Assembly (NCBI GenBank): GCA_036939975.1
Contig: JALLPB010000183.1
Span: 1-21,053, forward strand
Source of the DNA: Cyclostephanos tholiformis
Taxonomy: Eukaryota > Bacillariophyta > Thalassiosirophyceae > Thalassiosirales > Thalassiosiraceae
Direction of reading: 5' to 3'
DNA length: 21,053 bases
The notes under the pieces are model-generated. The model saw only the letters and a program-made list of their open reading frames with translations. It did no database searches and was not told the DNA's origin. Of the stretch, positions 9,001-16,229 are shown piece by piece. A program made the translations under genes and the position numbers. Positions within the stretch are counted from its first letter, which is position 1. The number at the start of each line of letters is the position of its first letter.

Positions 9001-9403
9001 GAGTAGCGATTAGCCCGTCCTCTGCTTGGATTCCATCGCGACTGGAATCGTTGCCTTTTGAATCCTCGCCAAAAGCCCGAAAGAACAACTCTTTCAAAAT
9101 GTCGACGCTGGCTTCGCGATGGCCCTCTGAGAGAAAGCCAATATCATTGTCGATGATGGCAAGGAATGTCCGTGCGATGGACGGTATTGCCGTGGCTTCG
9201 CAAGCATCGTGACGATCATCGGCGTTGATCAACAATTCCAAACCTTCCTCCCTGGAAAGATTTGGAAGAATTTCCTTCTTCCATTGACTCAATATCCTCG
9301 TGCATACTCGGCGTCCACTTGAGATATTGGTTGCGTCGGAAATTGTCCGGGTCAATTCTTCGTTGAGGGAGACCGCCAACGTCGCCGCCGATAGCGGCGG
9401 CAT
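6056..9403 (-). CDS. HEAT-repeat protein, probable dynein axonemal assembly factor 5 (DNAAF5/HEATR2-like)
   Basis: 1115 residues, all alpha-helical HEAT-type repeats, with no signal peptide or membrane segment. The start is well fixed: an in-frame TGA lies two codons upstream of the ATG at 9403. Family resemblance, judged from memory, is best in three places. One is the segment CLFRHRHSKTRCRAVIASGA (about residues 283-302), like the family's LL.HQHSKVR..vi.A.G repeat. The second is the segment ending LSNIANILDWRYSP, like the vgdWL..L.DRYS repeat. The third is the C-terminus (LLELLDDDHGPVRLAGCRAL, then TLLIQLDDPDQDMKDHVFQV, ending HQDDSYCQILMEKLG). Animal and algal DNAAF5 acts in the cytoplasm to help fold and pre-assemble axonemal dynein arms. 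The protein is longer than the roughly 855-residue human protein, with extra loops. A T10 run on the coding strand (A10 at 8556-8565) lies inside the frame. The gene is divergent from the FCP gene. Alternative: another HEAT/ARM scaffold. Confidence 0.75.
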   Translation of the reverse strand: MPPLSAATLAVSLNEELTRTISDATNISSGRRVCTRILSQWKKEILPNLSREEGLELLINADDRHDACEATAIPSIARTFLAIIDNDIGFLSEGHREASVDILKELFFRAFGEDSKGNDSSRDGIQAEDGLIATLIDLFLKLSLIFQKRMSRCDVSSKVNIHQGTMMEPMEPSEHIRHLFVELLVDLGGYCLNSNGKRFCIRDNKANSKVMIEATSNVCQTLAKSTFLDQCPEVQNAACTLVGLLSQLCPTAVRMNATSLLTPLTGRTDDTVGDVAQSSIFFLSKKCLFRHRHSKTRCRAVIASGAIVMCCPRQDVMKRNEEKSSDSMQSAAVDHLSSYGSHSTTMEQLLHDTLIPGWGDLLKLDSSATVQSTVMKSLSNIANILDWRYSPKSADTSQPQVTPATSLAMNCYHIDRRCHTPSNSPNMDLASMVEAHVLTLFLMGMSAGSAAQVRSLAVQALNNLHGETNEHIFPLERLGSYFQPMLGLILRSCSQDWASCKSKIRSLEALQVLLTIAIPLMNGKSEPLLTGAVELEMSDITLRSVMDVVSTNILSEEKDVLKSAQVLCRIIGANNHLSNTVVALLTGDENNIFAKDCKDVEEVHLHSKTSKMVDEKSPRSMTSILLTLDGMMKGSLDLEETASILLEINPALAIPTPDWFSPSIASAVSTFLCHPTIIRSTTANSLLAWSLSDACDSFAKSAQRLDEKSELAEHEIVCVSVSIAYLLSCPEIFGLTSCVMNTIDSFSAMGCCATSASKCEFENSCVLDVYFREIFAKIMSIASALPWKKSDPDFLATDALLRTCSGSTVGRNFDLVAPFFISHLSTSTGQKSNAIQILEQEKFSLTQDELADDYSLRITLMALMQTILSDESFCQNLGYPGELSSFSAEFTVDVLMTLVLPNLAWRSGSMASSLRKITAATLFSLLVCKAALVRPDTVAYLIPVLNSNLGDTEATIRELSCACLSLVLQQVSTDNFSIIRNSNNQTIDSLCPRLLELLDDDHGPVRLAGCRALKDYIFLIHRSASNSSINLGITLEKITSTLLIQLDDPDQDMKDHVFQVLVDLIELQCQDYATTGSSEMRGILNTMERQIHASLRSHQDDSYCQILMEKLGSFH

Positions 9404-9749
9404 GATTCAAAAATAAAATTCCCCGCCCGGTCGGTGGTGCGATATGGGGAACGGTGGCCGTGGCCTCGATCGAAGTGATTTCCCGCCACCAATAAGTAGT
9501 GGGTTGTCCCGCCACAAATCTTTTACGTCCACTCAGAATCCTATCGTGGATGGAGTGAGTCAGCCATATTCTACGGAGGAATTCTTACGCCTAACCAAAC
9601 ACGCAAACTCTTGCTCAGCTCGCTCTACCACCCTTACAAAAATGCGGTCACGCATCGATGAGCAATTCTTCGTTCGAAGGTCATAAAACAATCATTCACC
9701 TTCCGACGTTGCCATCATTCGACAATCCTCGCCGCACACTCCAAAAACA
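9404..9749. promoter_or_regulatory. bidirectional promoter region between HEAT gene and FCP gene
   Basis: These 346 bp separate two divergent start codons, so both 5' UTRs and core promoters must lie here. There is no strong TATA box. CATAAAA at 9682-9688 is the nearest candidate on the FCP side. An ACGTC core occurs at about 9525 (TTTTACGTCC) and GACGTTG at about 9704. Such ACGT cores are common bZIP targets, and light-controlled FCP promoters could use them, but this is only motif spotting. The FCP start has a favourable context (AAAACAATGATG). Open frames crossing this region have no recognisable product. Confidence 0.45.
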
Positions 9750-10469
9750 ATGATGAAGTTCACCCTCGCCTCCCTCCTCCTCGGCTCTGCCACCGCCTTC
9801 TCGCCCCTCGCCACCACGAACGGCAGGGCCTCGACTTCCCTCAACGCTTTCGCCTTCGGAAAGAAGGCACAGGCACCGCCACCCGTGAAGAAGCCCTCCT
9901 TCAACGTCGACAACATGCCCGGCGCGCTCGCCCCCATGGGCTTCTTCGACCCCCTCGGATTTGCCGCCAAGGCGGATGAGGGAACCCTGAAGCGATATCG
10001 CGAGGCCGAGGTTACCCACGGCCGCGTGGCAATGTTGGCGGTCCTTGGCTTCCTCGTCGGTGAGGCGGTCGAGGGTAGCTCCTTCCTCTTCGATGGTCAG
10101 ATTTCCGGCCCCGCCATCTCCCACTTCTTGCAGGTTCCCGATGGTTGGGACGCCCTCATCATCACCTTCATCGGAGCCGCCGAGGCGCAGCGCGCTCAGA
10201 TCGGTTGGGTTGATCCCGCTAACGTGTCGTACGACCAGCCGGGGAAGCTCCGCGACGATTACTACCCCGGGGACCTTAAGTTCGATCCCCTCGGTATTCG
10301 TCCGACCGATCCCGCCGAGCTCGATCTCATGATCACCCGTGAGCTACAGAACGGTCGCCTCGCCATGCTTGCCGCCGCTGGGTTCCTGGCCCAGGAGGCA
10401 GTTGACGGACTCGGCATATACGATCACTTTAAGGTGTCCATGATTGAGAGCGCAGACTTCGGCCTATAG
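9750..10469 (+). CDS. fucoxanthin chlorophyll a/c-binding protein (LHC superfamily)
   Basis: 239 residues. It is a thylakoid antenna protein that binds chlorophyll a/c and fucoxanthin and passes excitation to the photosystems. Targeting is the diatom bipartite type: a signal peptide (residues 1-16) followed by the ASAFAP-like site SATAF-SP with Phe at +1 (F17), then a Ser/Thr/Arg-containing transit-like stretch, for import through the four-membrane plastid. Helix 1 carries REAEVTHGRVAMLAVLGF with E87, H90 and R92. Helix 3 carries RELQNGRLAMLAAAGF with E198, N201 and R203. These are the family's ion-pair and chlorophyll ligands. The conserved FFDPLGF (65-71) and FDPLGIRP (178-185) precede the helices. 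A middle helix (about 133-151) contains FIGAAEAQRAQ. Length is usual for the family. I cannot place it firmly among Lhcf, Lhcq or related subfamilies. Two adjacent ATGs (9750, 9753) are possible starts; both give a good signal peptide. Confidence 0.95.
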   Translation: MMKFTLASLLLGSATAFSPLATTNGRASTSLNAFAFGKKAQAPPPVKKPSFNVDNMPGALAPMGFFDPLGFAAKADEGTLKRYREAEVTHGRVAMLAVLGFLVGEAVEGSSFLFDGQISGPAISHFLQVPDGWDALIITFIGAAEAQRAQIGWVDPANVSYDQPGKLRDDYYPGDLKFDPLGIRPTDPAELDLMITRELQNGRLAMLAAAGFLAQEAVDGLGIYDHFKVSMIESADFGL

Positions 10470-11045
10470 ACGTGATTTATTCTACACAAATGATGTGACA
10501 GCTAAAGCAGAAACATGTATTGACTAGATGGAATATTCAGACAACAACACACATGAACAATTTATTGTAATATTAACATCAATTGACAAATAACATGATT
10601 CTTCGCAAATATGTTGTTATCCTCAACAAATGTTCATTAACTCATGTTTCTTAATCTGAAACGCTGTCGATAGTGCGAATTGGTTGCCCGAGATAAGACG
10701 AAGCGGAAGCCCGCTTGAGAACGGACGTAAGCCGTAGAAATTGATGCGGGACTTGAAGACGAGGAGAATTTTTGGAGTAGAGATGTTAAAAGAAGGCCGA
10801 GCTAAGAAAAAGAGGTGGACCGAGTTAAGCAATTTCATCTCATTAACGTGAACAAAATCTCTGTGATGGCATGGATCATACTTCATTTTTTATGGAGAGT
10901 ATCCACATAACTCGAGCGTCGCTTCATGAAACTTCCACAGACTTTCTCAGTTATGTTGATGCCAAGCACTAAAATGCATCTGCAAATGACGATTTAATAT
11001 GGAGCTAATTATTCTTTATAGTTGCCATTATAGTCACGCCCTCTG
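10470..11045. other. intergenic between convergent genes (3' UTR space)
   Basis: This holds the 3' ends of the FCP gene (+) and the SdrD_B-like gene (-). It is AT-rich up to about 10650. A purine-rich, moderately GC stretch follows at 10670-10860. An 87-codon minus-strand frame at 10623-10886 has no recognisable motif and I do not count it as a gene. No tRNA or hairpin terminator was recognised. Confidence 0.4.
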
Positions 11046-14000
11046 CTATCTCCTGGGCGGAGATGGGGAAGGAAACCCTCTCACTGCAGCCCTGGGGGCC
11101 GAAGTACTTCTACGAGGATTGGGTGACTTGGGTGTTGACCAGCGCGGTGGCGGTGGCGTTGTCTTACGTGGCAGTGATTGAGGTGGGAAGTTGTGTATGC
11201 TTTTGTAGGAAGCCCCTGGAGGATCGAATGATTGATCCGAGCCAGTAGAAACGACAGATTTGTTATCCTCAACTTTATCTGCTGCCGAAATGACGCCGTT
11301 GCCATTGTTGTCGTCATAATGACTGATGGGCTGTATTGAACTGGTGGGGGGACTGTATTCCATGGTTGAGTTCTCGGGAATCGGACCGTGGTGTTTCACA
11401 CTTCGCCGGCAGTCTCTGGGATTTGATTTTGACATATGTGTTCTTGATTCCGACAAGTCGACATTTGGTACGGGGGGAACTCTCACAGGGCACGATTTAT
11501 TAGTGTGTGAAGAGTCAGCACATCCTGGATTGATCGCTTCTTCCGAGAAGTCGGAACCGGAATCGGAATCGGAGCTAGAGCTTTCAGAGTCATCATGTGG
11601 GTATGCATTGTGCTCACGATCAATGATCGACACATATTGATTTGGCCCAAAGAATCCATCGAATCCAACATCATTGATAGGTGCTTTGTGGTACGAGTCA
11701 TACTGATGGTGGATCTCCGAATGTTGATCATCTTTCATCTCCGCATGTTGATCATCTCTCCGCCAGCCAAAGTTGGCTGCAGAAATGTCTTTGTAAGATG
11801 CAGCAGGAGGGTCCGAAGAGCGGGAAGATCCGGTGTAATAGCTTTGGGTGGAGTCGGTCTCATCATGATAGTTGCGGAAAGTCGAATTATTGATTGCGTA
11901 TATCCCCAGCTCCTCATCTTGATGAATTTCACTCTGACCTAGCTTCTCGGAATACTTGGCAATAATGTTCGAAACGACAGGTCCGTAGTCCACAGCACTC
12001 TGCTCTGAGCCCTCTTCATCGTCGTAAACTTCATATCCCTCACTCCCTGCCTCGTTAATTTCGCCAATGACGATCTCTGAGGGATTCTCACGGACCCATC
12101 CATTCTTGACGGGGACTTGTAGGCCAGTAAAAGACTCCTTTTCTGCGTCGCTGCCATCAGAATCATTATCCCCCAAATTTGAATATGCCGCAGCTGACTT
12201 ACCCGTCTCAGATCCGGCATCATTCTTCTGGCTGTGTAGGTCAGCTGAGACCAAAGATAAATCTCTCACTCGGGATGATCCAGGGCTACGGGAGCCTTCT
12301 CTGTCATTCATGTTACTGCCAAGAAATGAAAAGGGGAGCAAGACTTGATTTTTTCGCGTGGAAACGATTATTGCCACTACTCCGATTAATGACATTGCGA
12401 CGATGAAGCCGACCATCCCCGGAACGAACGAACTGCGTCCGCTTCCGGCTTGGGATTCGGAGCCCTCTGATACCGTGGCCACAGCACGTTGACTGGCATC
12501 TTCGATGGTATTGTTCCCAAAAATTGACTCGTAGGGTGCTGCTGAATATGCCGACATATCCAAGGGCTCAACTCGCAACCCGACGTTACCCCAATCGTTG
12601 GTCTCGCCATTGCCGAGTTTGCCGCATTTAGTTTCATAAAAAGTGCTCTCAATGCTATCGATGAAGGAATAAAGCGGCACATCGGTAGAATTGAGTCCAT
12701 CGACGACCTGCATATCGTACCTCAACTTGTAAAAACCCTCAGGCAAGTCTTGGAATGTGTATGTGCCCGGGAAGCTTTTGTCTAATGTCTTCACGACCCT
12801 ATTCGTATTGCAGTCCGTGAGGGATACTAAAATCGAAGCATCGTTGACGGTGTACCCTCCCACCGCGGCTGTGCGCTCGTTTGAGTCCATTACGCCGTTC
12901 TCGTCCACGTCCAGATAGATGAAACCCCCTATCGAGGCATTCACGTTTGCGGTCGGACTGACGGCCGCGTCCATCTCCGGCACCTTAGCTTCGTATTCGG
13001 AGTCGTCAATTAGGTACAGTCCCGCGTTCCACTGTATGTGACCGTCGAGCCTCAAAGTCGAGCAGACGGTATAACCCCACATGTTCTTCGTGCTGGTATC
13101 GATCCCGGAGGAAAAGCCGTACACCTCAGGGTCGACTTCGAACTTCACCAAGTAGGTCTCGCCTACTGGTTTCTCGAAGAAGTAAGTGCCGTTGAGACCG
13201 GTGTACGTCACGCCGCTGTCTTCACTCGACACCCTCCTACTTATTGACATCCTCCTGCCTGGGGAAATTTCTCCATCGTCATCCCCGTCGTTGTCACGAC
13301 ACGGATACAGCTTGACCTTGAAGTCGTCCACGCGCTCCTCCCCGAGGTCCATGGCGCCATTCCGATTAGAATCGAGCCACACAATCCCCCAGATCGTGGC
13401 GACGGGTATGGAATCTCCGTATTCGTCGTATTCGTCGTCCGCTTCGACCGGGTCATTCTCAGCGACGCCTTGCTCCTCCAGGAAGAGATTTTGCAACGTC
13501 GGAGCGAGCGACGGGGGGATGGGCGTCGAAATAATCGACGCCTCCGTCTCCGTCTCCCCATCCTCGTCCTTTGCGGCGACGACGGGGCTTCCCGAAGGAC
13601 TGGGCACGGGCGTGGGCCAACCCAAAATGTCGTCCTGCACGGGGGGGGAGGACACAGCCGAGGGCGATGACGGGGACGACGAAATCGTGGGCGACAACGA
13701 CGACGACAGGGAAGGCGAAATCGAGGGCGACGTCGTCTTCTCGCGTATGTCCTCCGGCAGTACGCGAATTCTCCACGTGACAGTCCCCTGCGGAAGTCCC
13801 GAGTAACTCGGACTCGTTAGCTTGGCGCAGTCCTCACCATCGGCCCCGATCCAGTTCACGTCCCAGCAGAGCTGGGAGAAGTACAAGATCGAATTCGACG
13901 ACGACGACTCGCCCTCGACTCTACCCTCGTAATCGTAATTCGAATCGTATATCTCCACCCCGTACGAGTCGTACCCCAGGAGGTTGCCGCCCGGGGACAG

Positions 14001-14681
14001 GTCGACGCGCTCGAACTGCGCGTCGGGGGACGCGAAGAGGGAGGTGGGCACGGCGAGCCACGCCGACAGCCTCGGCGTGATCCTGTCCGGTGCCGACGAC
14101 GACGACTCGTCGCCTCCCCCGCCGAAGTCCGAGCCGTCTTCGTCCTCGGGTGCGAGGTCCACGAAGCCGAGGACGAAATTGCCGTTCGAGGCGTCTATAC
14201 CGAATCGAAGGTCGCCGTAGCACAGGAATTGACCCCTGGTGAGCGACGATCCTGGATAAAGGGCGTTGTGATCCATCTTGCACTCGTTCTTGGTGTGGTT
14301 CGTCGACGGGGGGGACGACGGCGCCGACGTCGGCGTCGGCGTCGGCGTCGGCGCGGTGTTACTAACGCGACGCGGACGCTGGACGGGGACCGAGGCGGTC
14401 CACGAACGCGACGATGATGTCGATGATAATAACGACGCGGGGGATGACCGCGATGAGGATGCGGCGGCGTCCCGCCACGCCCCCAGCAGCAGCAAGGCCA
14501 ACGGTGCCGGCGACGGCATCGACGGAAATGACGGCCTCGGTCTCCGTCGATGTCGGGAACTCGTCGTCCCAGTCCGTTTGCCGAGTCCTCCCCACGCGGC
14601 GGCGCCTGCCATCGTCGTGTTTTCGATCTCTCTCATACTCTCACACTCGTTCTCTCCGTGTCCTCTCACGTCCCTCCCCAT
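11046..14681 (-). CDS. putative single-pass surface protein with SdrD_B-like domains
   Basis: Up to 1211 residues. A hydrophobic stretch (PLALLLLGAW, 60-69) ending in Ala/Ser looks like a signal peptide, best placed if translation begins at M55 (position 14519); M1 and M24 (14612) are alternatives. An in-frame TAG sits right before M1. The ectodomain has a Pro/Thr/Ser linker (about 110-130), then a region (about 133-305) that opens with LYPGSSLTRGQFLCYGDLRF, then a Ser/Pro linker. Two SdrD_B/Cna_B-type beta domains follow (about 430-550, beginning IWGIVWLDSNRNGAMDLGEE; about 579-702, beginning IGGFIYLDVDENGVMDSNER). The D.N.NG.MD acidic loops are the calcium-type loops of this family. One transmembrane helix (about 751-773, MVGFIVAMSLIGVVAIIVS) precedes a tail of about 430 residues rich in Asp, Glu and Ser, containing two DPPxASYKxI motifs (about 955 and 1155) and a basic Pro-rich end. 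It is likely a type I plasma- or endomembrane protein; its ligand is unknown. No introns are seen. Confidence 0.88.
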   Translation of the reverse strand: MGRDVRGHGENECESMREIENTTMAGAAAWGGLGKRTGTTSSRHRRRPRPSFPSMPSPAPLALLLLGAWRDAAASSSRSSPASLLSSTSSSRSWTASVPVQRPRRVSNTAPTPTPTPTSAPSSPPSTNHTKNECKMDHNALYPGSSLTRGQFLCYGDLRFGIDASNGNFVLGFVDLAPEDEDGSDFGGGGDESSSSAPDRITPRLSAWLAVPTSLFASPDAQFERVDLSPGGNLLGYDSYGVEIYDSNYDYEGRVEGESSSSNSILYFSQLCWDVNWIGADGEDCAKLTSPSYSGLPQGTVTWRIRVLPEDIREKTTSPSISPSLSSSLSPTISSSPSSPSAVSSPPVQDDILGWPTPVPSPSGSPVVAAKDEDGETETEASIISTPIPPSLAPTLQNLFLEEQGVAENDPVEADDEYDEYGDSIPVATIWGIVWLDSNRNGAMDLGEERVDDFKVKLYPCRDNDGDDDGEISPGRRMSISRRVSSEDSGVTYTGLNGTYFFEKPVGETYLVKFEVDPEVYGFSSGIDTSTKNMWGYTVCSTLRLDGHIQWNAGLYLIDDSEYEAKVPEMDAAVSPTANVNASIGGFIYLDVDENGVMDSNERTAAVGGYTVNDASILVSLTDCNTNRVVKTLDKSFPGTYTFQDLPEGFYKLRYDMQVVDGLNSTDVPLYSFIDSIESTFYETKCGKLGNGETNDWGNVGLRVEPLDMSAYSAAPYESIFGNNTIEDASQRAVATVSEGSESQAGSGRSSFVPGMVGFIVAMSLIGVVAIIVSTRKNQVLLPFSFLGSNMNDREGSRSPGSSRVRDLSLVSADLHSQKNDAGSETGKSAAAYSNLGDNDSDGSDAEKESFTGLQVPVKNGWVRENPSEIVIGEINEAGSEGYEVYDDEEGSEQSAVDYGPVVSNIIAKYSEKLGQSEIHQDEELGIYAINNSTFRNYHDETDSTQSYYTGSSRSSDPPAASYKDISAANFGWRRDDQHAEMKDDQHSEIHHQYDSYHKAPINDVGFDGFFGPNQYVSIIDREHNAYPHDDSESSSSDSDSGSDFSEEAINPGCADSSHTNKSCPVRVPPVPNVDLSESRTHMSKSNPRDCRRSVKHHGPIPENSTMEYSPPTSSIQPISHYDDNNGNGVISAADKVEDNKSVVSTGSDQSFDPPGASYKSIHNFPPQSLPRKTTPPPPRWSTPKSPNPRRSTSAPRAAVRGFPSPSPPRR

Positions 14682-15559
14682 CTACAGAATGTGTCCCGTC
14701 CAACGACTTCGGGAGATGGTGTCATCCCTCGTTGACGCCGCTCAAACGTGCCATGTTTCTCTGAAGAGCATGATCGCGAATGTCCTCTGACCTCTCCCCC
14801 CAAAAATTCATATCGCACTTTCACCCGACCAGTTGAGTGTAAGGCGAGCCCCGTCATGTTGTGGTTTCCAGGTTTTGGGATAGGGCCTCTCGCCCTGCGA
14901 CACCTCCGTTTACGAACGGCCTTCGTGCGGCCGTCGAAGACTACTGATTCCAAATCTGGCACTTTCTGGCTCCGACACTTTGGTCGGATCCGGGGTGCGA
15001 TTTGGTACGATTGCAACCGACCGAAAAAAAGGCGATACTTTGGCGGTCCATCTTTCGTTTTTGTGTCGTACGCACCATAGATAATAATATATTATGTGGG
15101 GGAGGGTTTGACAAAAGGGGGGGAAAGCTCCGCGGGCTGCAGATTCACACGATTGCCCCGCCGCGGTACATCCTGGAGTCTATTTTGTTGAGATGGACTC
15201 CGAGGAAAAACGAAAAACCGTCTCTGGACACCTACACCAGACTTAATGTTTGGACTTAACCAGATGAGAAGGAATACAGTCCCTCCTCCACCTTATGCAC
15301 ACCCCCACCCACCCCCTCCCTCCTCTGCCCCCAACTTGTTACATGTACCATTAATAATCGCATCCTGCCATGAGCGCCCCTCGGAATTCGGAAGAGCCCC
15401 ACCAAAGAAAATCATAATCACCTCATTTATTGTAGATTTGTCCTTCCTTGACCCATCTATGGGTACAAGTGCAGCCAACCGGATGGATTACTATTGTCAC
15501 TCAGTCTTGTGCAATGTGACGAGGAACATCAATGACTCATTTTAATTTCTAGGGACACT
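14682..15559. other. 5' flank of the surface-protein gene; no gene recognised
   Basis: Contains the upstream region of the minus-strand gene. The part at 14820-15070 is moderately GC-rich, with a diverged direct repeat around CGACACTTTGGTCGG (about 14973-14988) and CGATACTTTGGCGG (about 15033-15046). A 110-codon plus-strand frame at 14748-15080 covers it but shows no known domain. From 15280 to 15335 the plus strand is strongly C/pyrimidine-rich. No RNA gene was found. Confidence 0.35.
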
Positions 15560-15975
15560 CGTGAATATTAGATGGAACGAGCTGAAATCCTTCAACTTAC
15601 TTCATCCAACAAACTTAGGAAGCTAGTTACCACCTCCTTGACCATGCCCCTCAACTCCATCCCAAGATCTCAATACACCACACAATCGACAACAACCTGT
15701 TTTTCAAGACAATGAAAATTGCCCCCCTCCAGCTTGTCAATTTTACGATCAACCTTCAGAAGTGCTGGAAGACCCATCCCATATTATGTGATCATAAGCA
15801 CACATCCTATTAAATTGTACGATCACTGATAATTGCCAATTTTTGTTTTTGTGATAGCTGCCACTGTAATTTTGAAATAATACACCTCCATGTTCCTCTA
15901 AAAAGGAAGGGATCTGTTGAACAGGCAAGGAGGTGATGAAGGGCATCCTCAGTTGCACCGCCTGTTGGGCTCTAA
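15560..15975 (-). pseudogene. small broken coding relic, possibly from a mobile element
   Basis: Read on the minus strand from about 15975, one frame gives PTGGATEDALHHLLACSTDP followed by a Trp/Gln-rich stretch, then stops. A neighbouring frame continues with a GW.F pattern (NMGWVFQHF). This resembles, loosely, the C-terminal 'E..HLL.C....' plus 'IGW..F.RG' arrangement I associate with element-derived ORFs in stramenopile genomes. I cannot name the element. Further down (about 15770-15600) another frame (KVDRKIDKLEGGNFHCLEK) stays open, then meets a stop. It is interrupted in every frame and so cannot be functional. Confidence 0.3.
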
Positions 15976-16229
15976 ATTAACAGATGTAGAGTTTGAGTTA
16001 AAGTGATAAATATAAGCTTAATCTATCCTAAAAAGTGAGCAACAGTAAATCAATCTTGGAAGCAAAGAGGGTTTTAGACATTGAAAGGGTGACAGAAATC
16101 GAAGGAGGAAAATTTTGTGGGATTAGCTGGAATGTATCACAATGTGAATGTGGGACTGGGAGATAGATAAGTGCCTATGTAAGTACCAATGTACGTACAA
16201 TATTGCAACACTCCATCATAATGGTGGCT

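Noticed and set aside
9600..9680. tRNA-like elements near GTTCGAA (about 9671) and, on the minus strand, GGTAGAGCGAGC
   Set aside because: The T-loop-like and D-arm-like pieces lie on opposite strands, flanking bases do not pair into a T-stem, and no acceptor stem or 5' D-arm half is present.
10623..10886. 87-codon minus-strand frame between the FCP and surface-protein genes
   Set aside because: No recognisable motif, lies in the shared 3' region, and has no support as a gene.
14748..15080. 110-codon plus-strand frame upstream of the surface-protein gene
   Set aside because: No domain or targeting signal, and it overlaps the likely 5' UTR/promoter of the minus-strand gene. It could be real but cannot be supported.
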